Below, in pieces: positions 26,178 to 37,149 of a DNA stretch of 64,000 nt; positions within the stretch are counted from its first letter, which is position 1, and each line of letters starts with the position of its first letter. The notes under the pieces were generated by a model. The model did no database searches. It saw only the letters and a list, made by a program, of their open reading frames with translations, and had not been told where the DNA came from. The translations under genes were made by a program, and so were the position numbers. Source of the stretch: Bog-756 sp963831535 (GTDB lineage: Bacteria > Actinomycetota > Acidimicrobiia > Acidimicrobiales > RAAP-2); contig CAWHQP010000004.1 in NCBI GenBank assembly GCA_963831535.1, forward strand, positions 310,001-374,000, read 5' to 3'.

Positions 26178-27829
26178 GTGAGGACGGGACCTCAGCGGTG
26201 GCGACGCCCCATGGCGACCGGCGTGGGTGCCGTGGTAGTGCTGCTGTCGGCCGTGGCCGGACTGCCGGCGACCACCGGGGGCCCACCCGTTCACAGCACA
26301 GGAGCATCACCTGCCCGGCTCGATGCGGCGGTGAGCGCCGACATTGCCCCAACCGCGGGTTCGGCGCAGGCGGTGAGCGCGGCGGCGGCCAGCGAGCCCA
26401 CGAGTTCCCACCTCGTGGTGACCACGGCTACTGACCCGGCCACGGGCGGTTACTGGGTGGTGGCGTCCGACGGTGGGGTGTTCTCCTTCGACGCACCCTT
26501 CTACGGATCGGCCGGGGCACTGACGCTGGCCCGACCGGTGGTCGGTGCGGCCGCCGCTCCGGACGGGGGAGGTTACTGGCTGGTGGCCTCCGACGGCGGG
26601 GTGTTCTCCTACGGGGACGCCCGCTTCTTCGGATCGATGGGGGGCCAGCACCTCAACGAGCCCATCGTGGGCATGGCCGCCACCCCGGACGGGGGTGGCT
26701 ACTGGCTGGTGGCTTCGGACGGCGGGATCTTCGCCTTCGGCGACGCCCACTTCTACGGCTCGACCGGGGCCATGCACCTCAACCGACCGGTGGTCGGCAT
26801 GGCCGCGTCGCCCGGTGGGTCCGGGTACTGGCTGGTGGCCTCGGACGGCGGGCATCTTCGCCTTCGGCGACGCCGCGCTTCTTCGGCTCGACCGGGGCCA
26901 TGCCCCTCAACCGACCGGTGGTCGGCATGGCCGCCGTCGCCCGATGGGTCCGGGTACTGGCTGGTGGCCTCGGACGGCGGGCATCTTCTCCTTCGGCGAC
27001 GCCGTTCGACGGAGCCGCCACGGGTCAACTCGGGCGGGCGGCCGTGGGCGTGGCCACGGACGCGGGCGGCTACCGGATCATCTCCTCCAACGGCGGGGTC
27101 TACGCCTTCGGGGGTGCGCCGTTCTACGGCTCGGTCTATGTGCCACCCATGGTGGGCGAGGTCGTGGCCATCGATCCGGGGCACGACGGGGGCAATGCTG
27201 GCGCTGCCGGCTTACATCGCCCAGCCCATCGACGGTGGCAACTTCACCGAGTCCTGCGACACCGTGGGGACCGAGACGGCGTCGGGCTACTCCGAGCACG
27301 CCTTCAACTTCGATGTCGCGACCCGCCTCAGGCGCTCCTCCAGGCCGGAGGGCGCCACCGTGGTGATGACCCGGACCAACGACACCGGCGTGGGACCGTG
27401 CGTGAACGTCCGGGCCGCCATCGGGAACGCTGCCGGGGCCGATGCCGCCGTGTCCATCCACGCCGACGGGGGTCCGGTGTCGGGCCGGGGCTTCGATGTC
27501 ATCGAGCCGGCGCCGGTCGTCAGTCCCATCAGCAACAACACGGCCGTGGTGGCGGCATCGGCCCAGTTGGCCGGCGACGATCAGGACCGACTTCGCCGTC
27601 GACACCGGTGAGCCGGCGTCCGACTACTCCGGCGTCGACGGCATCGACCAGCGCAACAACCTCGGTGGCCTCAACCTGACCACCGTGCCCAAGGTGCTCA
27701 TCGAGTGCGCCAATATGCAAAATCCCGTCGATGCCGCTCCTCACCGAGAGCCCGCAGTGGCGCCAGCAGGCGGCTCAGGGCCTGGCTGACGGCATCACCG
27801 CCTTCCTCGAGGCCGAGCAGGCCCCCTGA
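26178..27829 (+). CDS. Secreted N-acetylmuramoyl-L-alanine amidase with tandem YWLVASDGG repeats (many apparent frameshifts)
   Basis: This cell-wall hydrolase would cleave the amide between muramic acid and L-alanine. A signal peptide (basic start, then VGAVVVLLSAVAGLPA) is followed by about six 42-residue repeats, each with GYWLVASDGG and FGDA-x-FYGS. An Amidase_3-type catalytic domain follows: VVAIDPGHDGG (zinc histidine), MTRTND, SIHADGG and KVLIECANMQN, ending near 27829. The fourth repeat is 129 nt instead of 126, consistent with three one-base insertions. More indels fall near 26982, 27004, 27195, 27330-27350, 27590 and 27720. Repaired length is about 545 residues. The start is GTG at 26178 with AAAGGA upstream. 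Confidence 0.82.
26448..27130 (+). repeat. Tandem 126-bp coding repeats in the amidase gene
   Basis: Units begin at about 26448, 26571, 26697, 26823, 26952 and 27068, each at the codons for GYW or GYR. Spacings are 123, 126, 126, 129 and 116 nt. Copies 2 to 5 are most alike. The protein repeat resembles a beta-propeller or wall-binding repeat. Confidence 0.8.
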
Positions 27830-27909
27830 CCCGGCCCGATCTCCGGACAGCAACCCACGCCGTCGCGCACGGACACCGTCGAGCGCGCTGTTGACCGTCC
27901 CCACCCGGT

Positions 27910-28546
27910 TCAGCCCTCGAGACCTCCGGCCAGCATGGCCACCACGTCATCGGACAGGGCTTGGCACAGGCCCTCGAGGTTATCCAGCTGTTCCTCGAGG
28001 GTGGACGAGGCCAGCAGTTGCTGACGATCCATGAGGTTGAGCGGGGCCAGCTCACAGAGCTGCCACGCAATCTCCTCGTTGTTCCCGGTGACCTCGAGGT
28101 CGTGAGGCAGCGCGGGGACGTCGCCGAGCTCGGAGAGCAGCGAACGGAGCCGGCGCACGGACACCTCGGCGGTGGCCAGGGCCCGGTCGTGGTCGCTTCC
28201 CTTCGGAACCGGTAGATCCTCCACTACAGCACGGGGATAGGGCACCTCGGCCAGCCAGCTGTCCACCCGGACCCGCCGGACACCCCGGGCGATCACCAGC
28301 ATCCGTCCGTCCTCCAACTCCGCCACCTGGTCGATCCGGGCCACGCGTGCCCACGTCGACCCGCTGGTCACCTCCCCCCACCTCGGAGCCCCGGGCGATC
28401 AGGACCACCCCGAACTCCCGGTCCGAGGCCAGGCAGTCGGCGATCAGGGCGCGGTATCGGGCCTCGAACACATGCAGAGGCAGGCCGGCGCAGGGGAAGA
28501 GCACGGTGGACAGCGGGAACATGCCGAGGGTACGGAGCTCGGCCAC
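27910..28546 (-). CDS. LON peptidase substrate-binding domain protein (one apparent frameshift)
   Basis: This is a stand-alone LON N-terminal domain without the AAA or protease parts, about 212 residues. The start at 28546 (GTG) gives RTLGMFPLSTVLFPCAGLPL and VFEARYRALIADCL, the classic LON opening, then REFGVVLIARGSEVGG. A run of six C at 28374-28379 is probably seven in reality. Adding one base joins this to EVTSGSTWARVARIDQV and GRMLVIARGVRRVRV, then a helical C-terminus with NLMDRQQLL. Such proteins are common in actinobacteria and may bind misfolded proteins; no biochemical role is settled. Confidence 0.8.
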
Positions 28547-28556
28547 GGCAGCCCGT

Positions 28557-31022
28557 TCAGCGTCCGGCGGCCGCGGACCGCGCCCGCCTGGACCGACGTC
28601 CCAACACGGCCAGTACCACGACCGCGGCCAGGGACAGCACGGAGACGGCCTGGCCGATCTCGTCGGCCGGTGAACTGCCGTAGTGAAGGGTCACATCGTG
28701 ACTGGTCGGGACCACCACCATCAGGTTGGGCGCCGCCCGCCAGGGACCGTCGGCCCCGCTGGCCTTCCAGTTGGGGAAGTACGACACGCGGACCTCGACC
28801 GGCGTGCCGGTCCGGTCCACATGGAAGGAGATCGAACTGTCGGTCTCGACCACGTGGGAGACCGTCGTTGTGGGTTCGGGCACCGCCCGGGGACGGGTCT
28901 GGCCGACCGGCACCCGCGGCCAGCTGGCCGGGCCGTCGGCCGTCGGAACCACGTCCCACCGGCTGGGATCGTCGTACCAGCTGACCGCCGGGGCCAACCA
29001 GCTGGCCTGGCTGGGTGACACCCCCTTCCAGACCACCGGCTGGTCGGTGAGCGGCTGGACCAGCGACGAGTCCGCCACCTCGTAGACCTTCCAGGTGGTG
29101 TCCAGGGCCTCCCCGTTGTAGCTGGTGCGCCAGGGCCCGCTGGAGGCCACCTCGGTGAGGCTGGGATCTGCGGCGGCAGCGGTCTCCACGGTGGTGGAGG
29201 AGGCCAGAAAGTACTTCACGCCCAACTGCTGGAGGTGTTGGATCCCGAGCGGAACGTTGAGGCCACCGTAGGGCAGGCCCACGACGGCGTCGGACGGATT
29301 GACCGACAGCTCGTTCTGGTTGATGAAGTGGAACGGCGTCGTGGACGCCGACTCGAAGAGCAGGCCCTCCATCGAATCGACGCACCCGTTGGTCCAGTAG
29401 GGCAGCAGCATCAGCGACATCGGTGGTGCCGAACCGGTTGAGGGACGGGTCGTACTCCCACATGGCCCGGCCGCATCCCTCCTCGGCACCGACCTTGGCC
29501 ATCATCTGGATCACCGCGTGGTACTCGGGATAGTCGGGCTTGCGCTCGTAGCCCGAGTAGTTCCAATCGGCCCAGGCGCTGGGCTGGTTGGCCCCCACCG
29601 TCACCCCCACCTCGGCTGAGGGCGGAGGCCGGAAGGACCAGCGGGGGCACTACGACCAGGCATGCCGCGGCCAGGGCCACCAGGGGACCGACTACCGCAC
29701 CGGCCGGGATCCCGGCCGGGCTCGGACGCCGGAACCGGCTGATCCGGGCCCCGGGCTGCCACGGGCGTGTCGTGAGCGCCGCTCAACCGCCCACGGACGA
29801 CGGACACCCACAGATCCAGCCGGCGTCGACGGTCCCAGCGGGCCACAGCGGACACCACCTCGGCCAGGGCGTACCCGGCCAGGAGATAGAGGCAGAGGAA
29901 CCAGAAGGGCAGGAAACGGGCGTTGTACAGCTTGTTGGCGGGGTCGAGGCAGACGGCGGCGGCGGAGAGCGCCCCCATCACCACGATGAACAGGCCGACC
30001 CGGCTTCGCCGGACCACCATGGCCACCAGCCCGACGACGTCGGCGGCCAGTACCCATCGGGCCGAAGCCGGGAAGAGCAGGTGGGGAAAGCCGAGCACCT
30101 TGGTGTAGCCCATGTTGGTGGTGTAGGCCTGCCCGGCGGCAAAGGGCAGCAGCCACCAGGCGCTGAGACCCACACCGAGCGCACCGGCCACGACAGACCA
30201 GCCCAGTCGCTTTGACCAGCGCCGCCGGGCCAGGCGGCCACGGATACCAGCGCGCACTCCCCTCGCCACGTCGGCATCGAGCAGCAGCCACACCACGGCG
30301 CCGGCCGCCGCGAACAGCGCCGGCAGCAGGTGGCAGAGGAGGGTGACCGCGAAGAGCATGGCGGCCAGAGCCCGGTGTCGGCCGGTGTGGAGCCCACGGG
30401 CCCACACGCCCAGGAAGAGCAGAGCGAACGAGAGACTGAGCGAGAAGGAGTACTCCCCGGCCAACGTGGAGAGGATGTTGCCGCCGTAGATGGTGAAGCT
30501 CGGCTCGAAGAGGAACGGGAGCGTGGCTGCGGCCAGACAGCCCGGCCCGGGGTCCCGCAGGCCGGCCAGGCGACCGAAGGCCCAGGCGCAGACCGGGAGG
30601 GTCAACGTGCCGAGCACGGTCACCAGCTTGAAGGCCACATCGTAGGAGACCACCGAGTTCAACAGGACGGTGATGAGTCCGGGCAGGGGGAAGTAGAAGG
30701 TGTAGAGGGGGAACCCGTCGTACCAGTCAGGATCCCAACCGGTCACCTGGCCGTGGGTCAGGAGGTGGGACTTGAGGAAGGCCGGGAGCATGACGTGTGC
30801 ACCGGTGTCGCCACCGGCCGTCGTGGTGTTGGCCAGCAGGAGGGAGGGGTGGAGCTGGCTGAGGGCCACGAGCGTCACCCCGGCCACCACGATCAGGTTC
30901 GCCCACCCCGGCCACGAGGATCTGCCGGTCAGGCGCGACGACCACGACGCGGGCTCGGGGGCCAGGGCCGGCAGCGGTCCCTGGGGGACGGGCGCCGGGG
31001 CCACGTCGACGGGGGCGGTCAT
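28557..31022 (-). CDS. Large multi-pass membrane protein, PTPS-related/DUF6541-like (apparent frameshifts)
   Basis: The protein has about 820 residues after repair. The N-terminal half has roughly ten transmembrane helices and the motif set DTGAHVMLPAFLKSHLL, WDPDWYDGFPLYTFYFPLPG and IYGGNILSTLAGEYSFS, as in membrane 6-pyruvoyl-tetrahydropterin synthase-related proteins and GT-C-like polyprenyl-sugar enzymes. The C-terminal half is extracytoplasmic (NQNELSVNPSDAVVGLPYGG, then FPNWKASGADGPW), ending in one more helix and RRSRRARSAAAGR. Frames change near 29760, 29620 and 29430. The ATG at 31022 follows the CPBP gene stop by 1 nt. A role in cell-surface sugar or lipid transfer is inference from fold and neighbours. 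Confidence 0.72.
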
Positions 31023-31023
31023 C

Positions 31024-32076
31024 TCAGACCACGGTCCCGTGAACCAGTGCCAACGGCACCACCACCGCGGCGAGCACCGCAGTCAGGTTGAACGAGGCGT
31101 GGGCCACCATGTTCATGCCCAGTCGGCCAGTCCGATAGGAGACGAACGAGAGGATGATGCCGAAGAGGGCCAGTCCGGCGTATTGGAGTGCCTCGAAGTG
31201 GAACAGGGCGAAGACCAGACCGGTGATGACGATGGCCAGGGTCGGGTCCCACCCAGCCGCCCACCGTCCCGAACAGTCGGGCCAGCGACCGGAGCAGCAC
31301 CCCCCGGAAGTAGAGCTCCTCGAAGAAGGGAGCACCGACCACGGTCAGGACGGCGACCAGCACGAAGCCCGGCACCGTGGGAGCCTCCGGTCAGACGCTG
31401 GCTCGGGGCGTCGAATCGCTGGTTGAAGTCGTGGACGTGGTGCGAGATGGGGATGTACACCAGTGCCACGAGGACCTGGCCGCCGACCCCGATCGGTACA
31501 CCGAGCAGGTCCCGCCACCGGAAGCGCAGGCCGCAGATCGCGCACGAAGCTCTTGGTGCCCCGGACTCCGGTGGCCAACCAGGCCGCTCCGAAGAACCCG
31601 GCCCACAGCCCGAACAGCGTGGACACGATGTACCAGGTGGGCGGCTCGCTCAGCTTGGCGATGGTGGTGAGCGAGCCCGACGTCCCTTCGATACCGGCCG
31701 TTACCGCCGCGAAGATCTCGGCCACGATCTGGCCGGCGAGGAATCCGAGGCAGAAGAACAGGAACCACATCCAGGCCGAGGCCGGCGAATCCGGCGCACC
31801 CCCGGCGGCGAGCTGCGTGCCCAGCGACACGTCGGCCCCCGGGCGTTCGGGAACGGATCGCACCGCCGTGTCCACCGACGGGGCCACGTGACCGGGTGCA
31901 GCCGGGGCCGTCGACACGCCGTCGGGCGCGGCCCCGGAAGCGGTTCTCGGGTCCGCCGGCGGGATCCACCCGGCTCTGCCGACGGGCACCCCAGCAGATG
32001 GCGACCCTGGTGCCCCGGCGAGCCCCCTGCCGGCGGCCGCGCTGGGGTCGGCACCCTGTTCGGACCGCTCGATCAC
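31024..32076 (-). CDS. CPBP-family intramembrane protease (apparent frameshifts)
   Basis: This membrane protein has the three CPBP/CAAX-protease motifs. Motif one is FFEELYFRGVLL, with the paired glutamates. Motif two is VFALFHFEALQ with the histidine, and motif three is NMVAHASFN. An N-terminal cytoplasmic extension of about 110 Ala/Pro/Gly-rich residues precedes the first helix (WMWFLFFCLGFLAGQIVAEI). Indels near 31537, 31380 and 31255 must be repaired to link the parts, giving about 350 residues. The start is taken as GTG at 32076. CPBP proteins process prenylated peptides, bacteriocins or anti-sigma factors; the target is unknown. The downstream PTPS-related membrane gene is probably co-transcribed, and ftsH is divergent. 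Confidence 0.78.
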
Positions 32077-32163
32077 CCTTCCACGATACCGACCGGTGGG
32101 AGTCCCGAGGAGGCGGCCCACCCGACAGGGTGGGGCGATGCGTCAAATGCGTCCAGGTGCGAA

Positions 32164-32169
32164 TAGCAT
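32164..32169 (+). promoter_or_regulatory. Putative leaderless -10 hexamer TAGCAT for ftsH
   Basis: TAGCAT is followed by 6 nt and the GTG start at 32176; no Shine-Dalgarno lies between. Confidence 0.45.
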
Positions 32170-32175
32170 GATGGG

Positions 32176-34470
<2,295 letters not shown>

Positions 34471-34622
34471 GCGTCACCCGCCTCGCCGCCACGGCATGTC
34501 CGGTCGGTTCGGGCCCGTCTCCGGCCACCTCAAAGCCGGGGTGGCGTCCTTAGCTCCGCAGTGCCGGCCCGTCGACGCGCCGAGCGCCCACTGATACCGG
34601 TGCGCTGGTGGCGACCCCGCCG

Positions 34623-34628
34623 TAGGGT
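34623..34628 (+). promoter_or_regulatory. Putative leaderless -10 hexamer TAGGGT
   Basis: TAGGGT plus a 6-nt spacer precedes the ATG at 34635 of the SRPBCC gene. Confidence 0.45.
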
Positions 34629-34634
34629 GAGTCC

Positions 34635-35120
34635 ATGCACGAATCGGTGACCGTCCATATGGAGGCCAGACCGGAGGCCATCTGGGATCTCGTCAGCGAT
34701 GTCACCAAGATCGGCCGGTACAGCCCGGAGACGTTCGAGGCCGAATGGCTCGAGGGCGCCACCGGACCGGCGGTGGGTGCCCGGTTCCGGGGCCACGTGA
34801 AGCGAAACGGCATAGGACCGACCTATTGGACCAGCTGCACGGTCCAGGAGTGCGAGCCGGGCCGCTCCTTCACGTTCGGCGTCGGGCCTCCCGGCAAGGC
34901 GCTCAGCGTGTGGGGTTACCGGATGGAGCCGGTGGGAGACGGGACCGATGTGACCGAGACCTTCACGTTGGCCGACACCGGTCTGCTGCGACTGTACTGG
35001 GCCCTGCTCGGCTGGGCCCGGGGAAGGACCAACAGGAACGACATGCGCACTACCCTCGAGCGAATCAAAGCCGAAGTGGAGGCGCGTACCGACCCGGGTC
35101 CCACGGTTCCTCCCGCGTAG
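34635..35120 (+). CDS. SRPBCC-family (START/polyketide cyclase-like) protein
   Basis: This 161-residue protein has the SRPBCC helix-grip pattern. It opens with VTVHMEARPEAIWDLVSDVT, typical of the polyketide cyclase/dehydrase group, followed by IGRYSPETFEAEWLEGAT, GARFRGHVKRNG and FTFGVGPPG. The long C-terminal helix contains NRNDMRTTLERIKAEVEA. Such proteins bind hydrophobic ligands in a deep pocket; the ligand here is unknown. The gene stands alone downstream of ftsH with its own leaderless-type promoter. Confidence 0.82.
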   Translation: MHESVTVHMEARPEAIWDLVSDVTKIGRYSPETFEAEWLEGATGPAVGARFRGHVKRNGIGPTYWTSCTVQECEPGRSFTFGVGPPGKALSVWGYRMEPVGDGTDVTETFTLADTGLLRLYWALLGWARGRTNRNDMRTTLERIKAEVEARTDPGPTVPPA

Positions 35121-35284
35121 CACCCTCGGGGTTGGTTGAGGGACATCGGCCGATCTGGCTCGACAGGGGCGCCACCCGGGGTCCGGTGACCACGTCATCG
35201 AAGGCCGGGCAGGCCAGGTGTTTCGGATTCCGTCGACGAGCAGGGTTCGAAGGCCTGAACGTGCCGATCGTCGACCCCTCCGAT

Positions 35285-35290
35285 TAGGTT
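35285..35290 (+). promoter_or_regulatory. Putative leaderless -10 hexamer TAGGTT
   Basis: TAGGTT precedes the ATG at 35297 by 6 nt in an otherwise GC-rich gap, the same layout as at neighbouring genes. Confidence 0.45.
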
Positions 35291-35296
35291 TCAGCC

Positions 35297-35545
35297 ATGG
35301 CCGACTATGTCATCCCCGATCCGGAACCGAAGGAGATCGACGAGACACTCTCGATCGAACTGCGCCACCTGGCGGCCAATGCCGTTCTGAAGGGCAAGCC
35401 CTCCGGGAAGGAGAAATGCGAGAACTGTCTCTACTACCTCGAGCCGTACAACGAGATCTCGTACTGCTGGCATCCCAAGCTCCGGATTCTGGTGGGCTCG
35501 GAATGGTGGTGCCAGTGGTGGGACGCGATTCCCGAGGGCAACTAG
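35297..35545 (+). CDS. Small four-cysteine protein, HiPIP-like cysteine spacing
   Basis: This 82-residue protein has no signal peptide or membrane helix. Its C-terminal half has cysteines at residues 41, 44, 57 and 72 (C-x2-C-x12-C-x14-C) in KCENCLYYLEP, SYCWHP and SEWWCQWWD. The spacing and the aromatic residues around the last cysteine recall high-potential iron-sulfur proteins (C-x2-C-x16-C-x13-C in the best known). The usual Gly-Trp/Tyr-Cys signature is changed to Trp-Trp-Cys, and the Tat signal typical of HiPIPs is missing. A zinc-binding protein is the alternative. The N-terminal half is charged and probably helical. It has its own promoter-like hexamer. Real gene: very likely; function: unassigned. 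Confidence 0.7.
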   Translation: MADYVIPDPEPKEIDETLSIELRHLAANAVLKGKPSGKEKCENCLYYLEPYNEISYCWHPKLRILVGSEWWCQWWDAIPEGN

Positions 35546-35546
35546 G

Positions 35547-35595
35547 CCCGTCGCACGAGGGGTCCAGCTCCTGAGCCACCGGGCTGGGCGACGGG
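35547..35595. terminator. Long-loop hairpin between convergent genes
   Basis: CCCGTCGC (35547-35554) pairs with GCGACGGG (35588-35595) across a 33-nt loop, in the 68-bp gap between the four-cysteine gene and the DUF5719 gene. Confidence 0.3.
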
Positions 35596-35613
35596 GGCCT
35601 CCCGACCGGTGTT

Positions 35614-37149
35614 CTAGGGGCCGATCGGGAACCCCGAGGAGGAGACCACCCCGGGGGTTCCGGCGGGCTCGCAGTCCTCTTCTACGAACACGGGTTGCGA
35701 TGCAGTGACCGTGAGGGTGGCGAGGCCCCCGACCTGTTTGGGCCCGAGAACAACCACCCGGCCCGGGGCCACGGTGAACGTGGACACCGGCCCGGTCGCG
35801 CCCAGCCTGGCCACCTTCACCACCGAGGCCGTGGGCCCCGAATTGGCTACGGCCAGGCTGCCCACCGTGGCGTCAGTGATGGCCGGCGCTCCGGGTACCC
35901 CGGGACCGGGCACCAGCCAGTGGTTGGCCACGGTGGTGGTGGCCGAGGACGAGCCCCACCCAGGCGACGGGGAGCCCGGTGGTGCGTCCACGGAGCGGCC
36001 CACCACGATGGGGACCGTGGAGGTCACCGTCACTGCGTAGGGAGTCTGTTGGGGGAAGCCCGGGGTCCCCGATGCGGGGAAGGCCACCACCGAAGCCGGA
36101 GGCACCACCACGCGATGGGGCACCACCGTTCCGGAGCTCAGACCCAGGGTGATGGTGGCCGTGGATGGGCTCGGTCCGGGATTGGCCAGGTACAGGTTGA
36201 CGGTGGACTCGGGCATGGCGGTGGTCTGGGCCAGCCGCCACGTCGTCGACAACGACGGGGACCCAAGCCGCAGTGACATCCCACCGGTCGGTCCCGACGA
36301 CCACTGCTGGAACTCCGAGGCCACAAGTCCGCCGGCCTGGGCCGCCACCATCGTGGCGATGGTGGCGGAATCCTGGACGTAGTCGCCCACGTTCTCCTCC
36401 ACCAGCTGTCCGGCCGGGACTTCGAGTCCCTGGTAGTCCTGGGGGGTGATCACTCCGTGCTCCGTAAGGAAGGACACGTTGACGACGGCCTCGGTGGCCG
36501 CCGGGTTGAACAGCGACAGGGTGAGCGAATTGCCCGACGTGGTTGCCCCGCCGGCGAAGGCCCACTCCGAAGCGATCCGCGAAGCGCACGGTGCCGTCGT
36601 CCACCCGTTGGCACCCGAAACGACCTGGCTGGCCACCACGCCACCCCCGGCGAAGGTGAAGGTGGAGGCGGTACTCCCGGTCGGCAGTCCGGCGGTGGGA
36701 TCGATGGTCGCCGTCCCGAGGGCCGGCACGGTCACCGTGCGGTGCACCGTCGGGACGGTTCCCCCCGTGTCTGCCGGGGCCACCGTGGTCATGGATCCGG
36801 TGACCGGCGACCGAGTCGAGTTGGTCAGGTAGATCGTGGAGTTGGCGGCCGTCCCGGTGCCGGCCGAGCAGAACGCCGAGGAGGAGTACGCCCCCACGGG
36901 GGCAACGGGGATGCCGTCCGCGGAGGACGGGGCGGCCCCGGGTGACGGAGTGCCCACCGCCGCGGCGATGCCACCCACCACCACGATGGTGGCGATCACG
37001 GCCACGATCACCGACGTCCTCTTCCGCACCGGCTCCACGGGAGCCCTGCGCCCGTGACGAGTGCGGCCCGGAAGGCGCCCTCCGTCCGGCTCCGCCCACT
37101 CCGGATCCGTCCAGTCCGGCTCGATCAGGGAATCGTCGGAGTCGCTCAT
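35614..37149 (-). CDS. DUF5719-family membrane-anchored protein
   Basis: This 511-residue protein has a cytoplasmic acidic/basic start, one transmembrane helix (about residues 45-67), and a long extracytoplasmic part made of repeated Thr/Val/Ser-rich beta strands. Examples are NSTIYLTNSTRSPVTGSMTT, SLTLSLFNPAATEAVVNVSF and STVNLYLANPGPSPSTATIT, which look like three related beta-sandwich modules. GGGVVASQVVSG and GGLVASEFQQW recur near module ends. DUF5719 proteins in actinobacteria are nearly always encoded beside a giant glycosyltransferase, as here. The start ATG at 37149 overlaps the glycosyltransferase stop by 4 nt, so the pair is probably co-translated and works together at the envelope. 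Confidence 0.82.
   Translation of the reverse strand: MSDSDDSLIEPDWTDPEWAEPDGGRLPGRTRHGRRAPVEPVRKRTSVIVAVIATIVVVGGIAAAVGTPSPGAAPSSADGIPVAPVGAYSSSAFCSAGTGTAANSTIYLTNSTRSPVTGSMTTVAPADTGGTVPTVHRTVTVPALGTATIDPTAGLPTGSTASTFTFAGGGVVASQVVSGANGWTTAPCASRIASEWAFAGGATTSGNSLTLSLFNPAATEAVVNVSFLTEHGVITPQDYQGLEVPAGQLVEENVGDYVQDSATIATMVAAQAGGLVASEFQQWSSGPTGGMSLRLGSPSLSTTWRLAQTTAMPESTVNLYLANPGPSPSTATITLGLSSGTVVPHRVVVPPASVVAFPASGTPGFPQQTPYAVTVTSTVPIVVGRSVDAPPGSPSPGWGSSSATTTVANHWLVPGPGVPGAPAITDATVGSLAVANSGPTASVVKVARLGATGPVSTFTVAPGRVVVLGPKQVGGLATLTVTASQPVFVEEDCEPAGTPGVVSSSGFPIGP

Noticed and set aside
26178..27829. Treating the amidase as a true pseudogene
   Set aside because: All catalytic motifs survive and repeat spacing (129 versus 126 nt) shows exactly three extra bases, which looks like sequence error rather than decay.
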